DNA of 64,000 nucleotides from positions 1 through 64,000 of the forward strand of contig NZ_CZJT01000086.1 in assembly GCF_900010755.1 (NCBI RefSeq). Reading direction: 5' to 3'. Made by a program: the position numbers and the translations under genes. This DNA comes from Paeniglutamicibacter antarcticus (GTDB taxonomy: Bacteria > Actinomycetota > Actinomycetes > Actinomycetales > Micrococcaceae). The notes beneath the pieces were generated by a model. The model did no database searches and was not told the DNA's origin. It was given only the letters and a program-made list of their open reading frames with translations. Below, piece by piece: positions 7,361-15,570 of the stretch (its first letter is position 1; every line of letters begins with the position of its first letter).

Positions 7361-9373
7361 TTAGCCCTTGGCCAATCCACGGCGGACCAGCAACGGTTCG
7401 ATGCGAGCGGCACGGCCGCGGAATGCTTCGTAGGATTCCAAGGGGTCACGGGTGTTGCCCCGGGAGAGCAGTTCCTTGCGGAAATGATCACCATTGGCCC
7501 GGAGCAAGCCGCCGTTTTCGGTGAACCATTCACCGGTGTCGGCGTCCAGGACTTCGGACCAAATGTACGAGTAGTAACCGGCAGAATATCCGCCGTCGAA
7601 AATATGCTTGAAGTACCCGGTGCGGTACCGCGAGGGGACAAGACCGGGAATCAACCCGGCTTCACGCAAGACGCGGTCCTCGAAGGCATCCGGGTCCGCC
7701 ACAATTTCACCCGCGTGCAGCGAATGCCAGGCCAGGTCGAGCACCGCGGCCGTGAGGTATTCGGTGGTGGCGAATCCTTCTCCCCAGAGGGCAGCCGCCT
7801 CCAACTTTTTCGCGGTTCCGGCCGGGAATGCTTCGCCGGTTCGGTGGTGTGCCGCATAGTTTGGCAGGATCTCCTGGTGCAGTGCCCACATTTCATTGAC
7901 CTGTGAGGGATATTCGACGAAGTCCCGTGGCACCGAGGTGCCGGCCAGCGACGGGTAGACGCCGCTGGAGAACAATCCATGCAATGCATGCCCGAACTCA
8001 TGGAAGAGCGTATTGACCTCATCAAGGCTCACCAATGCCGGTTCCCCTGCCGAAGGCTTGGGGATGTTCAGGGTGTTGGTAACCACCGGGCGCTCTCCAA
8101 AGAGCGAGACCGATTCGCGGATTGAATTCATCCAGGCCCCGCCGGACTTGGTGGGGCGGGCAAAGAAGTCGCCCAGGAACAGGCCCAGTGCGCTGCCGTC
8201 CTCGTTGAAAACATTCCAGATGCGAACATCCGGGTGGTAAAGGGGCAGGTCCGTGCGTTCCTTGAAGGTCAGCCCGTAGAGCTTTTGTGCGGCAGTGAAA
8301 ACACCGCGGGTCAGCACAGCATCAAGTTCGAAGTATTCGCGCAGGGCACCGCGGTCAAGGGTGTAGCGTTCCTTGGCGACGGCTGCAGAATAATAGGCCC
8401 AGTCCCACGGTTGGATGGCGGCACCGGAAATCTTTGCAAGCTCTTCGGCTTCGGCGCGGGCGTTTGCCACGGCCGGGGGAACCAGCTCGGCCAGGCGTTC
8501 GCGTACCGCGGCAAGGGACGGGGCGGTGGCTTCCTCAAGGACTGCCTCGGCGTGGGTTCCATGACCTAGCAACTCGGCGCGGGTTGCACGCAACCCCGCC
8601 ATCTGCGCTGCGATATCAAGGGTCCGGTTCTCGCCCTCTTGCCCACGCGTCAGCGAAGCGGTGAAAAGGCGGCGACGTGAATCGCTGTTTTCAAGACGTG
8701 CAAGCAATGGCTGGCCGGTGGGCAAGACTAGGGTCAGCAGGTACCCCGAGGTATGCCCGGCTTCGCGTGCTGCATCCGCGGCGGCGGCTAGCTCACCTTC
8801 AGTGAGTCCGGCAAGTTCTTCCGCCGTCTCAAAGTGGGGCGCCGCCTCGTTCATGGCGCCGAGCAGTTTGCGCGAGTACTCGGATGACAGGTCGGTGATC
8901 CGACCGTTCAGCTCACGCAGGCTCACCTTCTTTTCCTCGCTGAGTTCGGCTCCGGCGGCACGGAAGGTACGCAGCGTTTCGGAGACAAGGCGGGCGTCTT
9001 CACCCGTGAGCTCCTTGGCATCGAAGGATGCCAGGCGATCGAAAAGTTCCTTATCCAGGTGGATTGCATCCATGTGGCTGGAATTCAGTGACTGGATCTT
9101 CGGGTCGATTTCCCGCAGATCATCGGTTCCGTGGGCGGAGAAGACCGTCCAATATGCCATGATGCTCCGGCGCAGTAGCTGGCCACTGCGTTCAAGGGCC
9201 ACAAAGGTGTTCTCGAACGAGGGCGCATCCGTATTGTGTGCGATGCTACTGAGTTCTTCGAGGTGCTTTGCAACCCCGGCCTCTGCCGCCTGCAGGTAAT
9301 GCGCTGCGGTGATGGCAGGAAAATCGGGGAATTCAAACGGCAGGGTGCTTGGCTGAAACAACGGATTGGGCAT
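7361..9373 (-). CDS. M3-family zinc metallopeptidase (oligopeptidase / dipeptidyl carboxypeptidase type)
   Basis: A cytoplasmic zinc peptidase of about 670 residues, the usual M3A length. The HEFGH zinc site (TLFHEFGHALHG) and the following RDFVEYPSQVNEMW segment are characteristic of the Dcp/OpdA branch, which trims short peptides. The frame is open up to 9454, but the extra 27 residues are basic and overlap the divergent lipoprotein gene; MPNPLFQPSTLPFEFPDFPAI from ATG 9373 matches the usual N-terminus. First gene of a minus-strand pair with the GNAT gene. Whether it acts as an endo-oligopeptidase or a dipeptidyl carboxypeptidase cannot be read from the sequence. Confidence 0.93.
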   Translation of the reverse strand: MPNPLFQPSTLPFEFPDFPAITAAHYLQAAEAGVAKHLEELSSIAHNTDAPSFENTFVALERSGQLLRRSIMAYWTVFSAHGTDDLREIDPKIQSLNSSHMDAIHLDKELFDRLASFDAKELTGEDARLVSETLRTFRAAGAELSEEKKVSLRELNGRITDLSSEYSRKLLGAMNEAAPHFETAEELAGLTEGELAAAADAAREAGHTSGYLLTLVLPTGQPLLARLENSDSRRRLFTASLTRGQEGENRTLDIAAQMAGLRATRAELLGHGTHAEAVLEEATAPSLAAVRERLAELVPPAVANARAEAEELAKISGAAIQPWDWAYYSAAVAKERYTLDRGALREYFELDAVLTRGVFTAAQKLYGLTFKERTDLPLYHPDVRIWNVFNEDGSALGLFLGDFFARPTKSGGAWMNSIRESVSLFGERPVVTNTLNIPKPSAGEPALVSLDEVNTLFHEFGHALHGLFSSGVYPSLAGTSVPRDFVEYPSQVNEMWALHQEILPNYAAHHRTGEAFPAGTAKKLEAAALWGEGFATTEYLTAAVLDLAWHSLHAGEIVADPDAFEDRVLREAGLIPGLVPSRYRTGYFKHIFDGGYSAGYYSYIWSEVLDADTGEWFTENGGLLRANGDHFRKELLSRGNTRDPLESYEAFRGRAARIEPLLVRRGLAKG

Positions 9374-9452
9374 GGGCTTAAGCCTGTCACATGCCCGGGC
9401 ACCCGTGCGTTTCCCGCGCCGTTTGGCACCCAACGAGGTTAGGCTTCTACCC

Positions 9453-10727
9453 ATGCATGATCGTCAATCGGCTTTGGTCCGCTCCCGAAAACCCCTTGCT
9501 TTGTTTCCGGTGCTGGCGCTGTCCTTGGCATTGGGCGCCTGCACCGACGGCCCTTCGACGATGGGGCAGGAGGCGTCGAGCACGTCAGTTTCTCCGGAAT
9601 CAACGCCGGCGCAGACGCCCGTACCGGTCCCAACACGGGACGCTTCGAACTCAAGCAGTGATACGAGGGGCCCTGAAACGACATCGGTCCCGTCACCGGA
9701 TGCTTCATGTCCCGGGGTTGAATGCATCAACGTTGCAGTTGCCGGGGACATCCTTTTGCACCCTGCCCTGTGGGAGCAAGCGACAAAGGACGGGTCCGGG
9801 ACGTTCGATTTCGAACCCATCCTTGGCGGCATTGCGCCTTACCTGGCGCAGGCAGACCTGTCGTTATGCAACCTGGAAACCCCGCTCGCGCCCCAGGGCG
9901 GTCCATACCAGGGCTACCCGATGTTCACGGTTCCCCAGGAAATTGTCCCGGCGCTCAAGGCGGTGGGTTACGACGGGTGTACCACCGCCAGCAACCACTC
10001 CATGGATGCAGGGGTCAAGGGCGTGCTGCGCACCCTCGATGCGCTCGATGCCGCAGGAATGGTCTCCACCGGTTCCTACCGCAGTGCGGTGGAGGCCAAA
10101 AAGCCGCTCATTACCCAGGTGGGCAGCGCCAAGGTGGCAGTCATTGCCGGCACCTATTCACTTAACGGCATGTCCGAGGATGCACCTTGGCGGGTCGATG
10201 ACATTGACAGGGCCTCGCTGGTGGAGCGGGCCAAGGCCGCGCGGGCGGCAGGGGCCGACATCGTGATGGCAGCGCTGCATGCCGGTGCCGAATACACGGA
10301 CAAGCCGACCGCCGAGCAGAAGAAGCTCTATCGCGCGTTGGCCGAGAGCGGGGCATTCGACTTCATTTACTCGCACCACACGCACTCGGTGCTTCCCATT
10401 GAAAAGCACGCAAACACCTGGATCGTTTACGGACTGGGAAATTCGGTGGCCAAACACGCGACCAAGACTGTTTTGAATCGCGAGGGAATCACCGTGAACA
10501 TGCAATTCGTCCGCACCGAATCCGGATGGGCACCTGGGGTACTGCGCTGGGTTCCGCACATCATGGCCGAAGCACCGCTGCGCTGGTGCGCGCTGCCTGC
10601 CTCCGCGGGGGAGTACTGCACGGACAAACCCGGAGATGCCGCATCCCTGGAACGCACCAGCACAACCGTCAATTCCTTGGGTGCCGGAAATGACGGCGCC
10701 ATACTCTGGAAGATCCGATACCCCTAG
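9453..10727 (+). CDS. CapA-family lipoprotein (poly-gamma-glutamate-type metallophosphatase fold)
   Basis: A 424-residue exported lipoprotein: hydrophobic signal ending in the lipobox LGA-C30, then a Ser/Thr/Pro-rich linker (31-85), then a PGA_cap/CapA domain. Conserved features are VAVAGDILLHPAL, ADLSLCNLETPLAP, a GYDGCTTASNHSMDAG segment with the N-H metal-binding pair, YSHHTHSVLPIE and WIVYGLGNSV. CapA proteins take part in poly-gamma-glutamate work, but standalone actinobacterial members are mostly uncharacterised and no capBC genes are here. ATG 9453 was chosen because the longer frame would break the signal peptide. It is divergent from the M3 peptidase gene with only about 80 bp between. 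Confidence 0.85.
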   Translation: MHDRQSALVRSRKPLALFPVLALSLALGACTDGPSTMGQEASSTSVSPESTPAQTPVPVPTRDASNSSSDTRGPETTSVPSPDASCPGVECINVAVAGDILLHPALWEQATKDGSGTFDFEPILGGIAPYLAQADLSLCNLETPLAPQGGPYQGYPMFTVPQEIVPALKAVGYDGCTTASNHSMDAGVKGVLRTLDALDAAGMVSTGSYRSAVEAKKPLITQVGSAKVAVIAGTYSLNGMSEDAPWRVDDIDRASLVERAKAARAAGADIVMAALHAGAEYTDKPTAEQKKLYRALAESGAFDFIYSHHTHSVLPIEKHANTWIVYGLGNSVAKHATKTVLNREGITVNMQFVRTESGWAPGVLRWVPHIMAEAPLRWCALPASAGEYCTDKPGDAASLERTSTTVNSLGAGNDGAILWKIRYP

Positions 10728-10854
10728 TGCCTGCGCGAGTGCCGACGCGAAGTGTCATCAACGTGGAATGGTCGCCCTCGCGGGTTTAGGCTTGGCTGTC
10801 CGCCGCGCAGCCAAGCAAGGCGGGGTATGAAATGACAACCAGAAAGCGACACCC

Positions 10855-11523
10855 GTGTCCCGAATAGGAGTGCTCGCCCTGCAGGGCGACGTGCGTGAAC
10901 ATCTCCAAGCACTCGATGCCCTGGGTGCCGAGGCCATTCCGGTGAAAACACCCAAGGAACTGGCGAACCTCGAGGGTCTGGTGATCCCAGGCGGTGAATC
11001 GACGGTCATCGACAAGCTCTCGCGTATGTATGGCGTGGCCGATGCGCTGAAGGAAAAAATCGCCAATGGGTTCCCCGTTTACGGTTCGTGTGCCGGCATG
11101 ATCATGCTGGCTAACACCATTGCGGATCCGACCAGCAACCTCAAGGGCGAGCCCCAGCAAAGCTTTGGCGGCATTGACATGGTGGTGCGCCGCAATGCGT
11201 TCGGACGCCAGGTCGACTCCTTTGAGGTCGACATGCAGGTGCGCGGCCTCGAATCCCTGGCCAGCCAGGACCCAGACCAACCCACCAGGCCCGTGCGCGC
11301 TGTGTTCATCCGTGCCCCGTGGGTTGAAAGCGTTGGTGAATCCGTTGACGTATTGGCCTCGATTCCGGCGGCCAACACACCGGTAAACGCGGATGGCGTC
11401 CAAGTGGATAGAATTGTCGCAGTACGTTCGGGAAATTTGCTGGCAACGTCCTTCCACCCTGAGGTGACGGGCGAACGCCGCATTCACGAATTATTTATCC
11501 ACATGATCAGAGGAGAAGCGTAA
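10855..11523 (+). CDS. pdxT: Pyridoxal 5'-phosphate synthase glutaminase subunit PdxT
   Basis: Class I glutamine amidotransferase that makes ammonia for PdxS. The 222-residue product has the IPGGEST loop (45-50), the nucleophile Cys79 ([11 protein letters not shown]) and the His201/Glu203 pair (SFHPEVT), completing the catalytic triad. GTG start with AGAAAG at 10841-10846. yebC begins two bases after its stop, so pdxT-yebC-ruvC form one transcription unit, an order shared with mycobacteria. A loop of about 25 residues ([17 protein letters not shown] region) makes it slightly longer than B. subtilis PdxT. Confidence 0.97.
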   Translation: MSRIGVLALQGDVREHLQALDALGAEAIPVKTPKELANLEGLVIPGGESTVIDKLSRMYGVADALKEKIANGFPVYGSCAGMIMLANTIADPTSNLKGEPQQSFGGIDMVVRRNAFGRQVDSFEVDMQVRGLESLASQDPDQPTRPVRAVFIRAPWVESVGESVDVLASIPAANTPVNADGVQVDRIVAVRSGNLLATSFHPEVTGERRIHELFIHMIRGEA

Positions 11524-11525
11524 GC

Positions 11526-12281
11526 ATGTCCGGCCACTCCAAATGGGCAACCACGAAACACAAGAAGGCAATCCTCGACGGCAGGCGCGCCAAGGCGTTC
11601 GCCAAGCTGATCAAGCAGATTGAGGTCGCAGCACGTGCTGGCGGCGCCGACATGGCCGGTAACCCGGCCCTCGAGCTTGCTGTTTCCAAGGCCAAAAAGA
11701 CCTCGGTTCCCAATGAAAACATCGACCGTGCCGTTAAGCGCGGCGCCGGTCTGACCGGTGAAGTCATTGACTACACCGAGATCATTTACGAAGCACGCGG
11801 CCCGCAGGGATCGGCTCTGCTGATCGAGTGCTTGACTGACAACAAGAACCGCGCGGCTTCCGAAGTTCGCCTGGGCATCACCCGTAACGGCGGTTCCGTG
11901 GCAGATCCGGGTTCGGTGGCCTACCAGTTCGCCCGCAAGGGTGTCATCAGCCTGCCGAAGAACGGCCTGAGCGAAGACGATGTGCTCATGGCAGTCCTCG
12001 ACGCAGGTGCCGACGAGGTCAAGGAAGCCGGTGACTCCTTCGAGATCCACTGCGAGCCGACCGACCTGCGTGCAGTTGTTGCCGCCCTTGAAGAGGCCGG
12101 CATCGAGTACGAGACCGATGAAATCGAATTCGTTCCCTCGATGCAGGTCCAGCTTGACGCGGATGCGGCAGCCAAGTTCCTGAAGCTTGCCGAGGCACTT
12201 GAGGAGCTCGACGACGTCCAGAACGTCTACTCGAACGCCGACATCAGCGCCGAGGTCATGGCAGAACTCGAAGAGGCCTAA
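11526..12281 (+). CDS. yebC: YebC/PmpR/TACO1-family protein
   Basis: A 251-residue protein with the diagnostic N-terminus [19 protein letters not shown] and the acidic C-terminal domains. Family members were first described as transcriptional regulators; more recent work links them to translation through difficult peptide motifs. The tight pdxT-yebC-ruvC arrangement is widespread and suggests no specific link with recombination. Confidence 0.95.
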   Translation: MSGHSKWATTKHKKAILDGRRAKAFAKLIKQIEVAARAGGADMAGNPALELAVSKAKKTSVPNENIDRAVKRGAGLTGEVIDYTEIIYEARGPQGSALLIECLTDNKNRAASEVRLGITRNGGSVADPGSVAYQFARKGVISLPKNGLSEDDVLMAVLDAGADEVKEAGDSFEIHCEPTDLRAVVAALEEAGIEYETDEIEFVPSMQVQLDADAAAKFLKLAEALEELDDVQNVYSNADISAEVMAELEEA

Positions 12282-12287
12282 CCCCTC

Positions 12288-12890
12288 TTGGCTCTACGAG
12301 TGGTTGGTGTCGATCCCGGTCTGACCCGTTGCGGCCTGGCCGTGGTTGACATCGAACCCAACAGGCGTGCCACGCTCATCGATGTGACAGTCATCGGCAC
12401 CGAGGCGGGAACGCCACTTGACCAGCGGTTGCTGGCAATTGCCGATGGCATTGATGCGTGGCTCGATCAGCACAAACCCGATGTCGTCGCACTTGAGCGG
12501 GTTTTCAGCCAGCTCAACGTCAGCACGGTGATGGGTACCGCGCAGGCCTCGGGCGTGGTGATTGTTGCCGCGGCACGTCGCAATATCCCCGTTGCCCTGC
12601 ACACCCCCACCGAAGTCAAGGCCGCGGTGACGGGTTCCGGCCAAGCCAACAAGCAGGCAGTGGGCAAAATGGTCGCCAAGATCTTGCGTCTTGATGAGCC
12701 ACCCTCGCCCGCCGATGCTGCCGATGCCGCGGCGCTTGCCATCACCCATGGATGGCGTGGCGCGGCGTTTGGCGCTGCAGGTGCGGCTGCCTCGGCTTCC
12801 TCGCCGCGCGGGACGGCTTCAGGGTTGACCCCGGCGCAGCGTGCCTGGATCGCCGCCGAAGCAAAGGCCCGTAGCGTCAAGTCACGCTGA
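12288..12890 (+). CDS. ruvC: Crossover junction endodeoxyribonuclease RuvC
   Basis: Holliday-junction resolvase, 200 residues with an RNase H-like fold. Visible catalytic acids are Asp9 (VVGVDPGLT), Glu70 ([11 protein letters not shown]) and the C-terminal [12 protein letters not shown] cluster. The start is TTG at 12288, six bases after yebC ends, with GAAGAGG inside the yebC 3' end as ribosome-binding site. An Ala/Ser/Gly-rich tail follows the domain. It acts with RuvA and RuvB, encoded just downstream but separated by a hairpin that covers this gene's stop codon. Confidence 0.95.
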   Translation: MALRVVGVDPGLTRCGLAVVDIEPNRRATLIDVTVIGTEAGTPLDQRLLAIADGIDAWLDQHKPDVVALERVFSQLNVSTVMGTAQASGVVIVAAARRNIPVALHTPTEVKAAVTGSGQANKQAVGKMVAKILRLDEPPSPADAADAAALAITHGWRGAAFGAAGAAASASSPRGTASGLTPAQRAWIAAEAKARSVKSR

Positions 12891-12917
12891 ATCCCCCTTC
12901 CGGGGATTCAGCGTGAC
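12881..12917 (+). terminator. Hairpin overlapping the ruvC stop codon
   Basis: A perfect 16-bp stem (12881-12896 with 12902-12917), CTTCC loop, then TTTGCGT. The left arm contains the last ruvC codons including TGA. It is probably a terminator or mRNA 3'-end stabiliser that separates ruvC from ruvAB. Confidence 0.7.
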
Positions 12918-13051
12918 TTTGCGTATATGGCCCAAAGGCCGCCTGCGATCAAATCCACGAACCAAGCCGCCAAGGCTGTAAGCTGTTCGTAGATATATTC
13001 GTATTGTCGTCATTGGTTGTCGACAAACCCAAACCATGGAGGTCGGCCCAG

Positions 13052-13663
13052 ATGATCAGTACGCTCAGGGGAATGCCCGCGCAGGTAAACCTGAACAGTG
13101 CAATCATCGAGGTCGGCGGCTTCGGCATGCTGATCCAGGCAACCCCGCAGACACTCTCAACACTGCATGTCGGCCGGGAAGCCCTGGTGCACACCTCAAT
13201 GGTGGTCCGCGAGGATTCAATGACCCTCTTCGGGTTCGCCAGCGGCGAGGAACGCGAAGTGTTCGAAATCCTGATCGGTGTTTCGGGCATCGGGCCGCGC
13301 ACCGGTCTGGCAATCCTTGCCGTGCACACCCCTGAGGATGTTCGCGTTGCGGCCAGCACCAAGGATGCCAAGGCCTTCACCAAGGTTTCGGGCATCGGGC
13401 CCAAGGGCGCCGAGCGCATCGTGCTCGAGCTTTCGGGCAAACTCGTCCCCACCGGGGTGGTGACTGCCGGCGGTGTTTCCGCCGCCCCCGCTTGGGAACC
13501 GCAAGTCATTGAGGCACTTACCGGCCTGGGATGGACGGACAGGGACGCAAACAAGGCACTCGAAGCCCTTGCAAAGTCCGATCCTGACATCACGGCCAAC
13601 GGCAGCGTCCCGGAAATCCTTCGGGCTGTGCTGCGTTCCCTGGGCCGTGGCACACGGGCCTGA
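13052..13663 (+). CDS. ruvA: Holliday junction branch migration protein RuvA
   Basis: Junction-binding subunit of the RuvAB branch-migration motor, 203 residues. It has an OB-fold N-terminus (MISTLRGMPAQVN...GFGMLIQATP), two helix-hairpin-helix motifs (EILIGVSGIGPRTGLAIL and FTKVSGIGPKGAERIVLEL), a flexible linker and a C-terminal RuvB-binding domain (EALTGLGWTDRDANKALEAL). The open frame reaches 13004, but GGAGG at 13038-13042 and homology select ATG 13052. ruvB follows 15 bp downstream. No LexA-type box was recognised upstream. Confidence 0.96.
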   Translation: MISTLRGMPAQVNLNSAIIEVGGFGMLIQATPQTLSTLHVGREALVHTSMVVREDSMTLFGFASGEEREVFEILIGVSGIGPRTGLAILAVHTPEDVRVAASTKDAKAFTKVSGIGPKGAERIVLELSGKLVPTGVVTAGGVSAAPAWEPQVIEALTGLGWTDRDANKALEALAKSDPDITANGSVPEILRAVLRSLGRGTRA

Positions 13664-13678
13664 ATCTAGGAGTGGACA

Positions 13679-14740
13679 ATGAGTGATTCCGGCACCCTGA
13701 CCGACGCAGGATCTGAACCCGAGGAACGCGTGCTCGAGGCAGCACTGCGCCCGAAAAACCTTGACGACTTCGTGGGCCAGGCCCGGGTCCGCCAGCAGCT
13801 CTCGCTGGTACTTGAGGCTTCCAAGATCCGCGAACGCACCGCAGACCACGTGCTGCTCTCGGGCCCGCCCGGCCTGGGAAAGACCACGCTGTCGATGATC
13901 ATCGCCGCCGAAATGAATGCGCCGTTGCGCATCAGCTCCGGTCCGGCCATTCAGCATGCTGGCGATTTGGCGGCGATCCTTTCCTCGCTGACCGAGGGTG
14001 AAGTGCTCTTCCTGGATGAAATCCACAGGATGAGCCGTCCGGCCGAGGAAATGCTCTACATGGCCATGGAAGATTTCCGCGTCGACATCATTGTCGGCAA
14101 GGGAGCAGGTGCCACAGCCATACCGCTGGAATTGCCGCCCTTTACCTTGGTGGGTGCCACCACGCGTGCCGGCTTGCTTCCCGGTCCGCTGCGTGACCGC
14201 TTCGGGTTCACCGGACACCTTGAGTTCTACAGCGTCGAGGAACTCGAACTGGTGCTGCGCCGCTCGGCCATGATGCTCTCGCTGAAGGTCAATTCGGCGG
14301 CGTTTTACGAAATTGCTTCACGTTCCCGCGGCACCCCCCGCATCGCCAACCGCCTGCTGCGTCGCGTTCGTGACTGGGCTCTGGTCAATAAGCTGGAAAA
14401 CATTGATGCCCGTGCCGCCTCCGCCGCCCTTGACATGTATGAGGTTGATGCGCGGGGACTTGACCGTCTTGACCGTTCGGTGTTGCATGCCCTGTGCACG
14501 AAATTCGGCGGGGGACCTGTGGGGCTCTCGACGCTTGCCATCGCGGTCGGCGAAGAGACCGAAACAGTGGAGACTGTCGCTGAACCATACTTGGTACGCG
14601 AGGGGTTGCTGGGACGAACCCCGCGTGGGCGTATTGCCACTCCTGCGGCATGGGCGCACCTTGGGCTTCGCATGCCGGCCGAGGCCATGTTTGCCGGCCA
14701 GGTCGCGTACGAAGAAGAAGAAGACACCAACGAGCCGTAG
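13679..14740 (+). CDS. ruvB: Holliday junction branch migration ATPase RuvB
   Basis: AAA+ helicase motor of the RuvAB complex, 353 residues. Walker A GPPGLGKT (62-69), Walker B with DEIH (113-116), the [14 protein letters not shown] sensor-1 region, arginine finger region PLRDRFG, and a winged-helix C-terminus ending in [18 protein letters not shown] lies just upstream of the ATG. It sits in an operon with ruvA. Confidence 0.97.
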   Translation: MSDSGTLTDAGSEPEERVLEAALRPKNLDDFVGQARVRQQLSLVLEASKIRERTADHVLLSGPPGLGKTTLSMIIAAEMNAPLRISSGPAIQHAGDLAAILSSLTEGEVLFLDEIHRMSRPAEEMLYMAMEDFRVDIIVGKGAGATAIPLELPPFTLVGATTRAGLLPGPLRDRFGFTGHLEFYSVEELELVLRRSAMMLSLKVNSAAFYEIASRSRGTPRIANRLLRRVRDWALVNKLENIDARAASAALDMYEVDARGLDRLDRSVLHALCTKFGGGPVGLSTLAIAVGEETETVETVAEPYLVREGLLGRTPRGRIATPAAWAHLGLRMPAEAMFAGQVAYEEEEDTNEP

Positions 14741-14918
14741 CCTGCTTGGCACCGTTGGCACGCCGGGCGCATGCCGGAAATTCATAGGATACTTGCAGCG
14801 CAAATGTTGGGCTTGGTCACAGTTTCTTCGTTTTCGCAGGATAGGATGAATATGCCCACCGGCTGCAAACCTTCATGCTGCAAGCCGATGACTATGACTT
14901 AGAAGCAGGTATTTACAC

Positions 14919-15371
14919 GTGACCGATTACGTTTTGGCCCAAGCCGCAGGCGGCAAAGCCGCATTCGACCCCACCATGCTGATCATGCTTGCCGCTTTCG
15001 GCCTGCTGATCTTCATGATGATGCGGGGACGTAAGAAGGCTGCCAAGGCCCAGGAGGAAATCCGTTCGAACCTGGCACCGGGCGCCGAGGTCATGACCCA
15101 GTTCGGCCTCTTCGGTCGCATCGTCAGCATCGATACCGAAGAGAACAAGATTGTTCTCGAGGTTTCCCCGGGCAGCAACGTTACTGTTCACTCGCAGACG
15201 GTGGCCAAGGTTGTAGGCTCCGAAGCCGCAGCACCGGTAGTAGAGGTTCCGAACGACATCTCCTCGCTGACCCCGGCAGAATCTGTTGATTCCGCTGAAG
15301 CCGCAGCCAGCGAGTCCCCGGAGGAAACCCTTCGTCGCCTCAACAACGAGGACAACGGCCCGAAGGCCTAA
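14919..15371 (+). CDS. yajC: Preprotein translocase subunit YajC
   Basis: A 150-residue single-pass membrane protein associated with SecDF. N-terminal segment MLIMLAAFGLLIFMMMRG (about 22-39), then RKKAAKAQEEIRSNLAPGAEVMTQFGLFGRIVSID, the typical YajC domain. The C-terminal 45 residues are acidic, Ala/Ser/Glu-rich and probably disordered. GTG start. secD follows after 199 bp that contain a strong hairpin at 15471-15511. Confidence 0.93.
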   Translation: MTDYVLAQAAGGKAAFDPTMLIMLAAFGLLIFMMMRGRKKAAKAQEEIRSNLAPGAEVMTQFGLFGRIVSIDTEENKIVLEVSPGSNVTVHSQTVAKVVGSEAAAPVVEVPNDISSLTPAESVDSAEAAASESPEETLRRLNNEDNGPKA

Positions 15372-15470
15372 ATTCTTGCAATAGCACCAAAGCAGTGAGC
15401 GGTGTCAGGGGATAACCGAGGCCAGAGGCCTCGGGTGAGCAATCCCCGAACACCGGCATTCACCAAGCGG

Positions 15471-15515
15471 CCCGGGGCACTGGAATCAATTAACAGGTCC
15501 AGTGCCCCGGGTTTT
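15471..15515 (+). terminator. Hairpin with T-run between yajC and secD
   Basis: A perfect 14-bp stem (15471-15484 with 15498-15511), 13-base loop, followed by TTTT at 15512-15515. It looks like an intrinsic terminator only 56 bp upstream of the secD start, so secD has its own promoter, or readthrough is controlled. Confidence 0.75.
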
Positions 15516-15570
15516 ACGCGGAGTCTTCGCCCGCAACTTTAAGCGGACGCACCAATCAGAAAGCCTCACG

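Noticed and set aside
12960..13050. Possible LexA (SOS) box before ruvA
   Set aside because: GTTCG is present at 12974-12979, but the partner half-site GAAC at the right spacing is missing.
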